64,000 nt of DNA from Hydractinia symbiolongicarpus. Lineage: Eukaryota; Cnidaria; Hydrozoa; Anthoathecata; Hydractiniidae. Below, piece by piece: positions 40,445 through 50,556 of the stretch. Below the pieces are notes generated by a model. The model was given only the letters and a program-made list of their open reading frames with translations, was not told the DNA's origin and ran no database searches. The position numbers and the translations under genes are program-made. The stretch spans positions 6,820,001-6,884,000 of the forward strand of contig NC_079876.1 of assembly GCF_029227915.1 (NCBI RefSeq), given 5' to 3'. Within the stretch, counting starts at the first letter, position 1; each line of letters opens with the position of its first letter.

Positions 40445-40547
40445 AACCTCGTCCCAGGATATTGTGGCCCATGAGCCGTTATTACGGAGTGGCCCATTTC
40501 GCCGCTATCAACTTCATCAAAGTCAAAATGCCCTTGGAACGAGGTTG
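40445..40547. mobile_element. Palindromic MITE, best-preserved copy of the CTCGTCCCAGGG family
   Basis: Starts AACCTCGTCCCAGG and ends CCTTGGAACGAGGTT, giving about 14-bp terminal inverted repeats 103 bp apart. The core GAGCCGTTATTACGGAGTGG is the reverse complement of the core at 30853-30930. Confidence 0.7.
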
Positions 40548-40670
40548 CAAATATTTGTCCGACCTCAAAAATAGAAAAAAATTCTACTTACATCTCGCAA
40601 CTAGGTAGTTCAACAACAAAGAAAAACCAAATATTCTTACCTCTTCACAGTTTTTAATACATTATTCCAA

Positions 40671-41149
40671 TCTCTTTAATAATAGCCGTATTCCGTCTGT
40701 CTGCTTGTGCGCGAGAAAAACGTTATGCTACGGAAACACGAAATGCGATATATAGAGGACGGACGATTCCGTGGATTTTTCCACGGGTTAACGGCTAGTC
40801 TCTATAATAATAACCGTCGTCTGTCTGTGTGTCTTCAAAAGGCGCGTCCTGTTACGGAAACACGAAATGCGATATATAAAAGACCGGCGACCCTGTGGTT
40901 TTTCCACGAGTTAACGACTAGTCTCTTTAATAATAGCCGTCGTCTGTCTGTGTGTCCGCGAAAGACGCGTCCCGCAATGGAAACACGAAATATTTAAAAT
41001 GCGCACGAATATCAAATGCAATATATTTTTATCCACTTTGTTGCCACGGGTGAATTTAAAGGACGGGCGAACCCGTGGATTTTTCCACGGGCTAACGACT
41101 AGTCCCCTTAATAATAAGCGTATTCCGTCTGTCTATCACGCAAAGTGGC
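40671..41149. mobile_element. Tandem array of short Helitron-like units
   Basis: Units 40671-40798, 40799-40921, 40922-41102 and a partial one from 41103. Each begins TC (TCTCTTTAATAATAGCCGT type) and the three complete ones end in a GC-rich hairpin followed seven bases later by CTAG. The clearest hairpin is CCCGTGGATTTTTCCACGGG near 41081. A 5' TC, and a 3' hairpin shortly before CTRR, are the defining ends of Helitrons. The open frame across 40707-40997 is repeat sequence, not a gene. A diverged inverted fragment lies near 54047. Confidence 0.6.
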
Positions 41150-41373
41150 ACCGCAAGTAGTGAGACCAGAGAGTATAATGTTTGTAATGTAATGTTTACA
41201 TTTGAATGCGTCTAGTTGTTTACCAGGTCGTTAATGGTATGGCTTCCCTAAAATGAAAGCATTTCGGTCCAAGCCGAAATGAAACCCCAGCGGCATAAAG
41301 GCTGCCTAAAATTTGAATGCAAAAAATTGAAACATTGGATACAATTTTTTTTTCACACCTTACCGGGCCGTAG

Positions 41374-41377
41374 AGCA
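41374..41377. other. Left target-site duplication, AGCA
   Basis: AGCA lies immediately outside the left terminal repeat and recurs immediately outside the right one (47330-47333). A 4-bp duplication fits Chapaev-type elements. With only four bases, chance cannot be excluded. Confidence 0.5.
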
Positions 41378-41414
41378 CACGGCTGTTTCAGAGCGGAAAC
41401 TAAGACTGCGCATG
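41378..41414. repeat. Left terminal inverted repeat of the transposon
   Basis: CACGGCTGTTTCAG (41378-41391), two spacer bases, then a 21-base block at 41394-41414 containing CGGAAACT and GACTGCGCATG. Both blocks recur inverted at 47283-47329. Confidence 0.8.
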
Positions 41415-42205
41415 CGTCAATAATTACGGCCACGTTGAGGCGCAAGATGGCGGGCGCAAATAAAAACAATCATGATAAATAAGTAACTAACTTTTTGAAA
41501 TCGCTTTTGCATGATAGAATCTATTTCAGTGGATTTAATTTAGTTTTTTAAAGCATTTCAACACGCTGGAAGCTAAATCTTTCTTTTACCTTTGCGACAA
41601 GCATGCTGTTGGAGTAATACTGTGGCAGTTTTGAAGGCATACTTTTTTTTGTTAAAATTAACATGGCAACTTGTTCCAACTAATTTTTGGTTTTGTGGAC
41701 GTTGCGAAGTTATGTGGCTGGTGTATTATATATTTTTGGAAAGCTGAAAGGCTCATCTACAAGGTAAGAAAAACGAAAAAACTGTATCAGTACTTCTGAA
41801 AGAATGCTAGAGCGCTGAATTCTGGCAATAAAAGTTAGTGTAAAACCTGAAAATTTTAACTCCCTCTTTGACATAATCTACTGTATGATTTATTGTAGGC
41901 ATTAAAACTGTTGTAGTTTACTAAGCTAATATTTCACAGAATAACAACACTAAACAACATTCTATATAAACAATTCTGTAACTCTAAATAAGGTTTCTGC
42001 GTCTCATACACTACTAACGTAAGCTCGACAAAAAGTCAAATAAAAATGAACTATGCATGTAGTAAGCTAATTAACTGTTCAATTCTTTTTCTTTCTAGAC
42101 CAGCTGATCCACCTTTGAAATAATGCAAAGACTAAAGGAGCTTGCAAAGTAATGCTAATATGCAGTTAAAGATATAACTAGCTATCTAAGCTGTAAGTCT
42201 AAAAG

Positions 42206-45200
42206 TTATTCTTCACGTGCAATTTTTCTTTTTTTAATTTTTGGTTTTAATTGGCTCGATTCAGGATTTACATTAACAAAATGTTGCTTTAATGTATTTC
42301 GTAACCGCTCGACTGGGTTTTTGATGCAGCTGTACCTGCTCGACATCCTGTTGATTTCATGATGCAAGCTTTCTCCACCTTAAAAATGTTATAATTTGAC
42401 ATTTAAGCTAGCTAGCTACACATTTTCTGAAAAATAACACATTTTGGTAAAAAACACAAATTTTGGTGTTACCAGGTTACAAATTTAAGTGGCTGTTTAC
42501 CTTGTTCGCCATAAAACCCAAATCCAACATTCCATTTTGCTATGAACTCAGTGACATGATCTTCAAGCATATGCAGTTTTGGTGAAATATTAACTTTTGG
42601 CCAGTTAGTTCGCAGATGCATCATGAATTTATTAATTGAAATTTCTAGAATTATGTACTATATGTATATTATTCTTTCTTTTTGTTTTGTTTTTGGCACA
42701 TGAAATTTTAAAAAAAACTTATTTATTATTAAAAAAAGGAACAAGTTTCTCACCTAAAGCCAGTATTTCCTCACATGACAGATATTTTGCCGAATTGTAA
42801 ATGTTATGAACTTCTGCAAAGTAAGTAAATAACATGTCGTACTTATCCATTTCTAAATTCACACTGTGAATAAGCTGGTCATCATGCTTTTGTGCTGCAA
42901 CAATCTCTTTAATGCTGGATGTTAAATTTTGGATGTTTTCTTTCTATAAGAGCAAGATTGTTTTTTTAATTTTCTTTAAATATGTTATTTTTAAATTGCT
43001 ACATTATTGTTAGTATTAACAAACCTTTAGCAATTTATGTACATGGTTGCCGATAAAACTTTGGCCATGGTAGGCCTGACGTTCAACACCCATTTTTTGC
43101 AGCGTTTTATCTATTGAAGAAGCACAAGGACCAACACCTAAAATAAGATGAACAAACTATTAAACATAGCTTTAGATTGGAGAGAATATAAGGCTTGCAT
43201 CATAAGATCAGAATGAAAATTATAATTTTGGAAAGTTTTTTTTCGGGAATTAAATTTCTTGGAATTTCCAGACAAAAAAACATTTGCGAATATCACAAAA
43301 AATTACTTAGGTAATAAAAATGATCATACCCACTAAAATTCTTTTGTTGTTTCCCAAGGTTGAGATTTCTAATTCTAATTCTGTGATTTTCTTCTCAGTT
43401 TTTATTATACTTTTCTCGTACGTCAGTATATTTCGTTGTAAGCCACCAGATATTACAAGCCAGTTTAACTGATCTTGCTGGTTTGCTAATTTGGCTTTTT
43501 CATCTTCCAGCTTTTGCTGCAAGTCATTTGTTTCTTTAAGGACTTCGATGTAGTCACCATAATCTGAATCCAGTTCATTGTCTTCTGTTGCCAACAGCAG
43601 AGCTATTTTTACATCATAGTCTTGGCAAGAAGACTCAAACATTTTAAACATCTTTTGATATACACCCAAGGAAATATGAAGACCAGGAATACAGACCTAA
43701 AATTAGGTGTTTATATAGATTTTATTTTGGGATTATTAAATCAACTTGCAGTGGAAAAGCATAAAAATATGATGTATACTTGATCAATAGGTATGTCAAA
43801 AAATATGTTGTCAATGACATTATAAAATTCTTTCGCATTTTTAGGGCTCCCACCACTTTCACGGAAATCTGCTAAATTTTCTTCAAGTGTCGCCAGTGAC
43901 CTTTTCTTAAATTTCTTGCGAGTAAACACTGGGATGTTCATTAGTTTTGAGGTAATGTTGCAAAACAAACAGCTGTGACGCCCTAAACACAAATGTTAAA
44001 GTATACATATTTTATTAGAAACTTTTAAAAATAAACCATTTTTAACTATGCATTTCCCATATCTGCGTAGTAAAAACCCATTGTTAAACTACAGGAACTT
44101 TATGAAGTTGCAAAAAAAGTTCTGTAAAAATTAATTAATTTTGATTATCAACTAGCAACTTGCCCCAGATCTTAAGTAATTAATATTTACCATTTGCACC
44201 AGTTATACCATACATTGCACACAGAAATTCGTAGTCGCCATACATAAATACACGGAATATCGACTCTTTATATTTGACTTGTTGCAGCATTTTTATTTGT
44301 GGTCAAAAATTAATTAATTTTGATTATCAACTAGCAACTTGCCCCAGATCTTAAGTAATTAATATTTACCATTTGCACCAGTTATACCATACATTGCACA
44401 CAGAAATTCGTAGTCGCCATACATAAATACACGGAATATCGACTCTTTATATTTGACTTGTTGCAGCATTTTTATTTGTGGTCGAAACCGTTCAAGGCAG
44501 ACTCTTGAGTTTGTTCTTGTGTCTTTCCCTAATTTAAAAAAAAAATATAAAAAATGTTTTGATTTCTACTTTAGATCACTTAGATCATTTCTACTTTAGA
44601 TCACAATTAGACATCACATGCATAGAATTTTGGAAATTCCAGTTTTAATTTTTTTTTTTTCATATTTGTAATATATTGCATTAATGTTTGTTACCTTCAA
44701 AAATGCTAAACATTATTGTGTTTTCCTTCTTGTTTGGGTTTAGAACATTGCCTATTTGATATGCCATTTTAAAACTATTTCCTCCATGGTCTCCACCAAT
44801 TTTAACATGGATCTCATTGTCAGGAATGAAACTATGTTTTACAAGTAAATTGTGACATTCTAGCTTTTTGAGTTGATACAGAATGTGGCCAACTACATTA
44901 TACAGATACCCCCAGGGCCTAGGTATAACGGATACCCTGTTTCCAACTGATAATTTGGTGAGAGGAGCCAGCTCAACTCTCAGTCCTTGGCCTACCCATT
45001 CAGCAGCGACACTTCTTGCTTTTTTTTCTGATTCAATTTTTATGTTGAATGTTTTCAACCAACGTGATATTTCACGTAGTTGATTCCATGGCATGTTTAA
45101 ATTTGATTTCATTGCTGTGATGTGATTGGCTGGAATAATGACTTCTGTACCCAAATTTTTAATGATAGTATTTCTGTCACTTTCTTCCATAGACTTTAGC

Positions 45201-46849
45201 AGTGCTGTGGTCTGTTTTGTGACAGATTGGGTTTCTTCACCAGACATCAGATGGATTAACTCCTTGGCTGTATTTGCTCTTTTCCGCACATTCCTTTCAC
45301 ATGTTTCATCAGAAGACTTGCGAGGAATTCTAATGGGTGTTATTGTCAATGGCTAAAATATGGAACATATGTTATTAATTTGTTTTATGTAAAATGTAAT
45401 ATTACTATTAAAATTATCATATTGTTACAGACAATTATGTGTACATTATTTTTAATATAACATAGCATAGTTTTGTATTTTTGTATAAAGTAGTTATACA
45501 CATTTTTTATATAAGATCACTTAACGATGTAGACGCCTTAGCATTTAGGGTGGGCACATCAAAATTTTAGTAAATCTCCTAATATATAGAATGGTTTTTA
45601 TTGACCCCCAAAACTTCCTATATTCTGTGACCCCTCTAGCCACTTACTTATATTTATTATTATTTTTAATTATTTACTCTGAACATTTTAAAATTTGTCT
45701 TGTTCTTATTATGGCTTGTTTTTTGTATAAAAAATGTGTATAAGAAACATTTCACTGGAATTGTAAAAAAATGATAACCTAGGTATGCACATATATAGAC
45801 ATATACAAAAGCAACTTATTTTCAGTTTTGATTTCAGCCTTAAAATTGCTAAGATCAAAGATCAGCTAAGATCAGCCGTTTGAAAATCAGTTGCTTGTTA
45901 AAAAAAGTCAATGTCAAATCACTTTTACTGAGTCCACTCCATACATAAGTAATCTTACTTGTGAACTTCCACTGGGCAATTGGACAGTTTTATTCGGCAA
46001 GTTTGACTGCTGCATTTTTATTCCAACCACATGAGCAATGCATTCTTCTACCTTTTTCGGTACAGGCTTGGAAGGGCTCAACTGCATCATCTCTAGTGTT
46101 GTAAATGACAATGCTGGAGAGCATGTGTGCGATTGTGCAGACAGCAGTTTAAATGAACAACCACATGTTCCCTTGACAACTCGTGTGTTTAAAATCCTGG
46201 AAATGCACAAACCAGGCGAGACATCCCCGGGTGTTGTTGGGATGCTGCAGGTGGGACATCTATTTGAATTTTCCAACCAATTTGTTAAACACAAGGCACA
46301 AAACACGTGGTTACATTGGTTTATCATTAATGGCCTTTTTAAAATATTGCTACACAAAGCACAAATCAGATGTTCCCAGTTGCCTTCACTGATATTTATG
46401 TCTGAGAGAACGTTTCCACTATAGTCAAAAAGTTCAGAGGTTTTTCTGTAAATTTTATTAAGTTCTAGGGGTGTCCAAGTTTTTTCTGCGGAATCCACAG
46501 CTTTGTGTGTTGGGTTACCACCGCCCCTTCTTTTCATAGGTTTGCCACCTCTCTTTTTTTGTGCACTTAATATGCATGTTTTGCACTCGGTGTCTTTATG
46601 TGTATACCATTTAACAGGCACAATAGCGGTAGCTGAGTCACGTTTTAGGACATTACTTATTGTAGCAAAGCACGAGTGACAGAATTTTTTTGGGTGAATG
46701 CCTGCCCGATCAGAATAAAAATCAGCTCTGAAAATACTGTCCAAGTTCTTTATGTGCTCTTGGACAATATGTGATCGTCCAGGCAGAGTGTTTCCACATA
46801 TTCGACACAGCTTGTTCAACCGAGCTAGGTGTAAATCCCCAGTAGCCAT
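42206..46849 (-). CDS. Transposase with RAG1-like RING N-terminus and DDE core
   Basis: Nine exons: 46849-45959, 45352-44695, 44528-44370, 43982-43780, 43696-43330, 43137-43025, 42943-42754, 42644-42501, 42378-42206. The lengths sum to 2898 nt, every splice phase matches, and the frame stays open for 965 codons. Residues 15-92 carry RAG1-like cysteine motifs (LCRICG, IHPKKFCHSC, and VKWYTHKDTECKTC). Residues 163-201 form a C3HC4 RING (C163, C166, C179, H181, C184, C187, C198, C201), followed by a small Cys/His finger. The core has candidate catalytic D485 (IGGDHGG) and D555 (GDYEF), CxxC about 20 residues later, VCIPGLHISLG, HxxxxH (H885, H890) and E907 or E911 (GEQGGES). The start has a good context (AAGATGG). 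The role would be excision and integration of the surrounding element in the nucleus. A domesticated host gene is possible but less likely given the flanking repeats. Confidence 0.85.
44126..44483 (-). repeat. 179-bp exact tandem duplication inside the transposase gene
   Basis: 44126-44304 and 44305-44483 are identical base for base. Each copy contains most of the exon encoding GDYEFLCAMYGITGAN, its donor site and part of the next intron. Only the 44370-44528 copy keeps the upstream exon part and splice acceptor. The other (from 44191) has a donor but no acceptor and should be skipped. Because it can be spliced out, the reading frame survives. Confidence 0.9.
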
Positions 46850-47282
46850 CTTGAACTTTAACAAAAATTTTGAAAAAAAAGTACCTAATGTTTGATACAA
46901 TATCAATTCGTAATGTACTGATACACCTACAGTTCTTTTTTTATTCGTATCTCGTAACTATCTTGGAATGATTTTTATAAAAATTATCTGTGGGATAACT
47001 TCGTATCTGAAAATATTTTGCTTTAAGTTGGCATGGTGTCCACAGTCTTCAAAATGGAGGTTGAAAGTTTTTGTTTTGTTTTAGCTAGGCAACAAGCGAA
47101 TAGCTTTGTATTTGAATTAATCTTATTGGTATAGGACTATATTTTATTTAAACCACTTAGTTTCCAGTCCTTAAGTTGGTTTATGTGATTAAAATGCCTA
47201 TTAAACCTGGTGCTAGCTACCCTAAAATTTGTTTACTTTTAAGCGCAACTCGCCCCAGTCCTTATTTTAAATTTTTTTTTGA

Positions 47283-47329
47283 CATGCGCAGTCTGAGTTT
47301 CCGAAATCTCGCTAGCTGAAACAGCCGTG
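47283..47329. repeat. Right terminal inverted repeat of the transposon
   Basis: Read inward on the minus strand: CACGGCTGTTTCAG (47329-47316), a 12-base spacer (47315-47304), then the 21-base block (47303-47283) that matches the left end with one difference. The spacer is ten bases longer than on the left. Confidence 0.8.
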
Positions 47330-47333
47330 AGCA
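47330..47333. other. Right target-site duplication, AGCA
   Basis: AGCA immediately outside the right terminal repeat, matching 41374-41377. Confidence 0.5.
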
Positions 47334-48741
47334 TCGTGAGCCGGTCCATAATGCTAACATCGCCGAAATGTAGCAAACACATTGGACGTTGGTTACTCGG
47401 TCATCAGAGACTTGAAATTTGTTCTAAACACCCAGGATATAAAGCAGTGGTGGTGACACATTATCTAATTTGCTTTCAACCTCAAGACTTCTCTTTTAGA
47501 TGTTTATATTTGAAGGAACCCTGGAAAAAGGGAACATGTGACAAATTCTGCAGCGAAAGTAATTACCTGCTTTGCATAATCATTTGTTGCAACTAAAAAG
47601 GGAAAATAATCGAGAATCATTCTCGTCCCCAGAGCTCTTTGAGATTGTCAAAAGGAGTATTGCTATTGTTGTAACTCCCTTAATGTCGATTATCTACGAC
47701 AAAGTAAATTTGTTGACTTTTGAAAGAAGAAAAAAACACAGTTAAACAGCGAAGTTTTCTTTTTGGTAAATAAAAAACTTTATAAAATGATTAAGTAAGA
47801 CAACAATTTGATTTGCCTCGTTTACTCAATACAAAAAAATGAAGTTTTTTGAGTAGTAAACTAACTCCGCAATGTTAACACTGCTTGCTGTATCGCCAAT
47901 TTTGATTGGTTCCTTGTACATAACTAGACTAAGTAGCTTTATGGGAGATCAGGCTAGAAAATATGGGCATTTGAAGCTGATTTTTGCTCACCAAAATTTT
48001 CATAAACGAGTTTACTTGATAGGTAAAACCTAAAAATGCTGACAATGCTACCAAAAGAAAGAATTATAGAAACTAAGATCACTTTTAATATAAATATTTG
48101 TATTACCACACTTTCCTCTGTTCATTGCATTAATTGTCATGTTGTTCAAGTTCACAAAAATTCCTGGTAACAATGTCCAATGCATGTCCAATTCACAATG
48201 TGTCTACACACATTGTGAATTGGACATGCATTGGACTTTGGACAATGTACAAAAGTGGGTTCATTTGTTGCCAAAGCATAATCTTGCTGAGCGTTCACCA
48301 AAAGCAGTAAGTAAAATTTTATACTCTTTTTTACACTCGTAAACTTTTTTACAAAGTAAGAATAATTTATATTATATTTATATTTATATTATATATATTT
48401 TATATATTTATTATATGTTTATAACGGCTCGGGCTTGGCTGTCCTCTGTGTTTAAGAGTATTAGATATTACAAAAAAAATTAAGAAAGATCTTAGTAACA
48501 CCTGGTACCACCATGAATTATTTTCTTGCTTTAAATTTTAATAGATTTATAGAAGTGTGATTGTAGAAAAAGTGGAAATGTAAACACCTTGAAGCGCTCC
48601 TCCTTCGTCGCTTTGTGTTACATCCATCTCCTCATCTTACAATGTACATAATTTTACATATGCAGAATTTTTGTGGTTAATTTTTAAAATTATTTTTAAA
48701 CTTTTGTTCAGATTTCGTCGTCGTTAAACCATCCATCAAAA
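47334..48741. other. Intergenic region upstream of the opine dehydrogenase
   Basis: No coding exon is supported. It holds a partial CTCGTCCCCAGAG repeat end near 47622, the perfect hairpin at 48175-48236, and an AT-only stretch near 48366-48420. A TTTGTTCAG acceptor-like site at about 48704-48712 precedes the opine dehydrogenase start by 29 bp. It could close a 5' UTR intron or accept a spliced leader. Confidence 0.5.
48175..48236. repeat. Perfect 29-bp hairpin with 4-base loop
   Basis: The arms 48175-48203 and 48208-48236 are exact reverse complements around the loop CTAC. The stem contains CCAATGCATG and TTCACAATGTGT. The small open frame that crosses it reads through both arms and is not evidence of a gene. 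Confidence 0.95.
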
Positions 48742-49833
48742 ATGAAAGTTTCAGTTCTTGGAGCAGGAAATGGTGGCTACGCCTTAGCATTCCATTTGGT
48801 GCAATTAGGACATGAAGTTTTGCTTTTTGAATCTGATCAATTTAAAGAAGCTATTGAACCTATTCAAAACGCTGGGTGTATTAATGCTCTCAAGGAGTGC
48901 CAGGGCTCGACAGGGGAAATTCATGGAGTGTCAAAGATAGCGAAGGCAACGACTGACATTAAAGAAGCAATGGAGTTTGGTAATGTCGCCATGTTGATTA
49001 TTCCATCATTTGGTCAAGGTCTGGTCTTTGAAGCTGCTTTACCATATCTAACTAAGGATCACATCTTCATCAGTTTACCTGGAAATTTTGCATTTCTTGA
49101 CTACGTCAAAGTCATGCAGAGGAAATCTTACACGAATGATTATTTGAACATTCCATTTACGCTGGTCGAAACCAGTTCGATACCTTATGCTTGTCGTAAA
49201 GTGGACGCTAACAACGTGTTTGTCAATGGTACGAAGAAGATGATGCATGTTGGAGTATATCCAAGCTCTCGCACGCAAGCAACGATGGAGAAGATTAAGT
49301 CTCTTTTCAGTTTAAATTTAATTCCTAACAAGAACGTCATCCATACTGGGTTAAATAATCTGAATTTCCTTCTACATCCTGTAATCTCACTACAGAACGC
49401 TGGATGGATTGAAACAAAGAAAGGAGATTTTTTGTTTTACAACGAAGGAGCATCACCTGGCGTTTTACGTTACCTTGACGCTCTTGATCAAGAGCGACTT
49501 GCTATTGGAAAATCTTTTGGATTTGATATGGACAATCTTCTAACTGTCTGGTCAGGATGGTACGGTGACACGAAAAGCAAGACATTGGAGGAACTGATTG
49601 AAAACGCCTACTTCTACAGCGCCATCAAAGCACCTCCGACTTTGAAGAATCGATACATTACTGAAGACATCAACTATGTCCTTGCACCAATTGCAACATA
49701 TTTGGCAAAGAAGGCAAACATTGAGACACCAGTGGCTCAGGCTTTGATGACGTCCGCCCACGTGATGACAGGCCTGTCAGTTGCACCTGTAAGAAGATTC
49801 GATGAATTCCCAGGAGATTTGTCTTCTATATAA
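48742..49833 (+). CDS. Opine dehydrogenase (NAD/NADP octopine/nopaline dehydrogenase family)
   Basis: 363 codons without an intron. The N-terminal Rossmann fold opens with VLGAGNGGYALAFHL (G7, G9, G12), the NAD(P)H-binding motif of the family, and extends to about residue 190. The C-terminal helical domain carries LHPVISLQNAG with H212, which corresponds to the conserved catalytic histidine of octopine dehydrogenase, and the conserved EDINYVLAP segment (308-316). The enzyme reductively condenses pyruvate with an amino acid using NADH, giving an opine and regenerating NAD+ under low oxygen. It is cytosolic in marine invertebrates. Length (about 360-400 expected) and motifs fit an intact enzyme. 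The amino acid used cannot be told from sequence. The family is patchy across animals and bacteria, so ancient transfer is possible, but codon use looks like the surroundings. Confidence 0.92.
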   Translation: MKVSVLGAGNGGYALAFHLVQLGHEVLLFESDQFKEAIEPIQNAGCINALKECQGSTGEIHGVSKIAKATTDIKEAMEFGNVAMLIIPSFGQGLVFEAALPYLTKDHIFISLPGNFAFLDYVKVMQRKSYTNDYLNIPFTLVETSSIPYACRKVDANNVFVNGTKKMMHVGVYPSSRTQATMEKIKSLFSLNLIPNKNVIHTGLNNLNFLLHPVISLQNAGWIETKKGDFLFYNEGASPGVLRYLDALDQERLAIGKSFGFDMDNLLTVWSGWYGDTKSKTLEELIENAYFYSAIKAPPTLKNRYITEDINYVLAPIATYLAKKANIETPVAQALMTSAHVMTGLSVAPVRRFDEFPGDLSSI

Positions 49834-50556
49834 GAAAGAATATAAAAAACTTTATCATCAAATGTACTGTTACGTTTTCAGTAAAGATACAAATCGTCAT
49901 TTAAGTGTATTTCTTATTATAAGTCACCACGGTAAATTTCCATTCGAACTTAGAAAGCAAGTAGTTAAAGTGGTTTTCAATTTGACAAATCTTTATAAGA
50001 TATTTGTAATTTCTTGCGTTAAATTTAAAGAAGCTTATGTGCTTTTATATATCTTAGCGCCTCTGTGTATTCGCTGACTGGACAATCTTGATCAATATGT
50101 TTAAAAAGACTACTGGTTTTAAAGCAATTTGGATATTACAGAAACTACAATAGAAATTATAACCCAAAAATTGCTACCAACAGAAAATTGTTTCTATCTA
50201 AGTAACCAGCATTCCAAGCTTGCTAATGCTCATAGCGGAAATAAAATCGACACGCTTACTTTTACTAACAGACGCAAGGCTCAGTTGAAAGGTTCAATTG
50301 TATTTGGTTCAATTATATTTCTTTTAATCAATAAATATAACCAACAAAATAAAACTTTGACAATATATTTCAAAATTAAATTTCATCTTTAGGTCTAAAA
50401 CGAATCAATAAAAACAGTTAAAACCGTTAAAAAATAAAACATATCAACACACATATCATACAGTATTCACACTGTGTTCCTTTAAGGTTACTTGAACATA
50501 AAAAATTAAGCTATAATCAAAAATCCCTAAGGCATACCAAACTATAAATTTATCAA
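49834..50556. other. Intergenic region after the opine dehydrogenase
   Basis: AT-rich sequence that should include the 3' UTR; AATAAA-type signals occur from about 50330 onward. The open frames at 49802-50077 and 50129-50392 resemble no known protein. Confidence 0.5.

Larger units (their letters stand above)
41378..47329 (-). mobile_element. Apparently complete DNA transposon with RAG1-N-terminus-like transposase
   Basis: A 5952-bp unit bounded by inverted repeats that begin CACGGCTGTTTCAG at both ends, with AGCA duplicated outside. It holds one multi-exon minus-strand gene with a DDE-type core and a RAG1-like RING N-terminus. Ends starting CAC and a 4-bp duplication are features of the Chapaev branch of the CMC superfamily. 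Transposons encoding RAG1 N-terminus-like proteins (N-RAG-TP) have been reported from molluscs and other invertebrates. Everything expected of an autonomous copy is present. The one structural oddity is an internal 179-bp tandem duplication. Confidence 0.75.

Noticed and set aside
41259-41281. CATTTCGG / CCGAAATG palindrome as an outer transposon end
   Set aside because: It lies about 100 bp outside the CACGGCTG repeat, and only a single half-copy occurs at a different distance on the right side.
46038-46424. 128-codon plus-strand open frame
   Set aside because: Exact antisense of the RING-coding exon of the transposase.
47327-47596. 89-codon plus-strand open frame next to the right transposon end
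   Set aside because: Starts inside the terminal repeat, has no family resemblance, and no splice partner was found.
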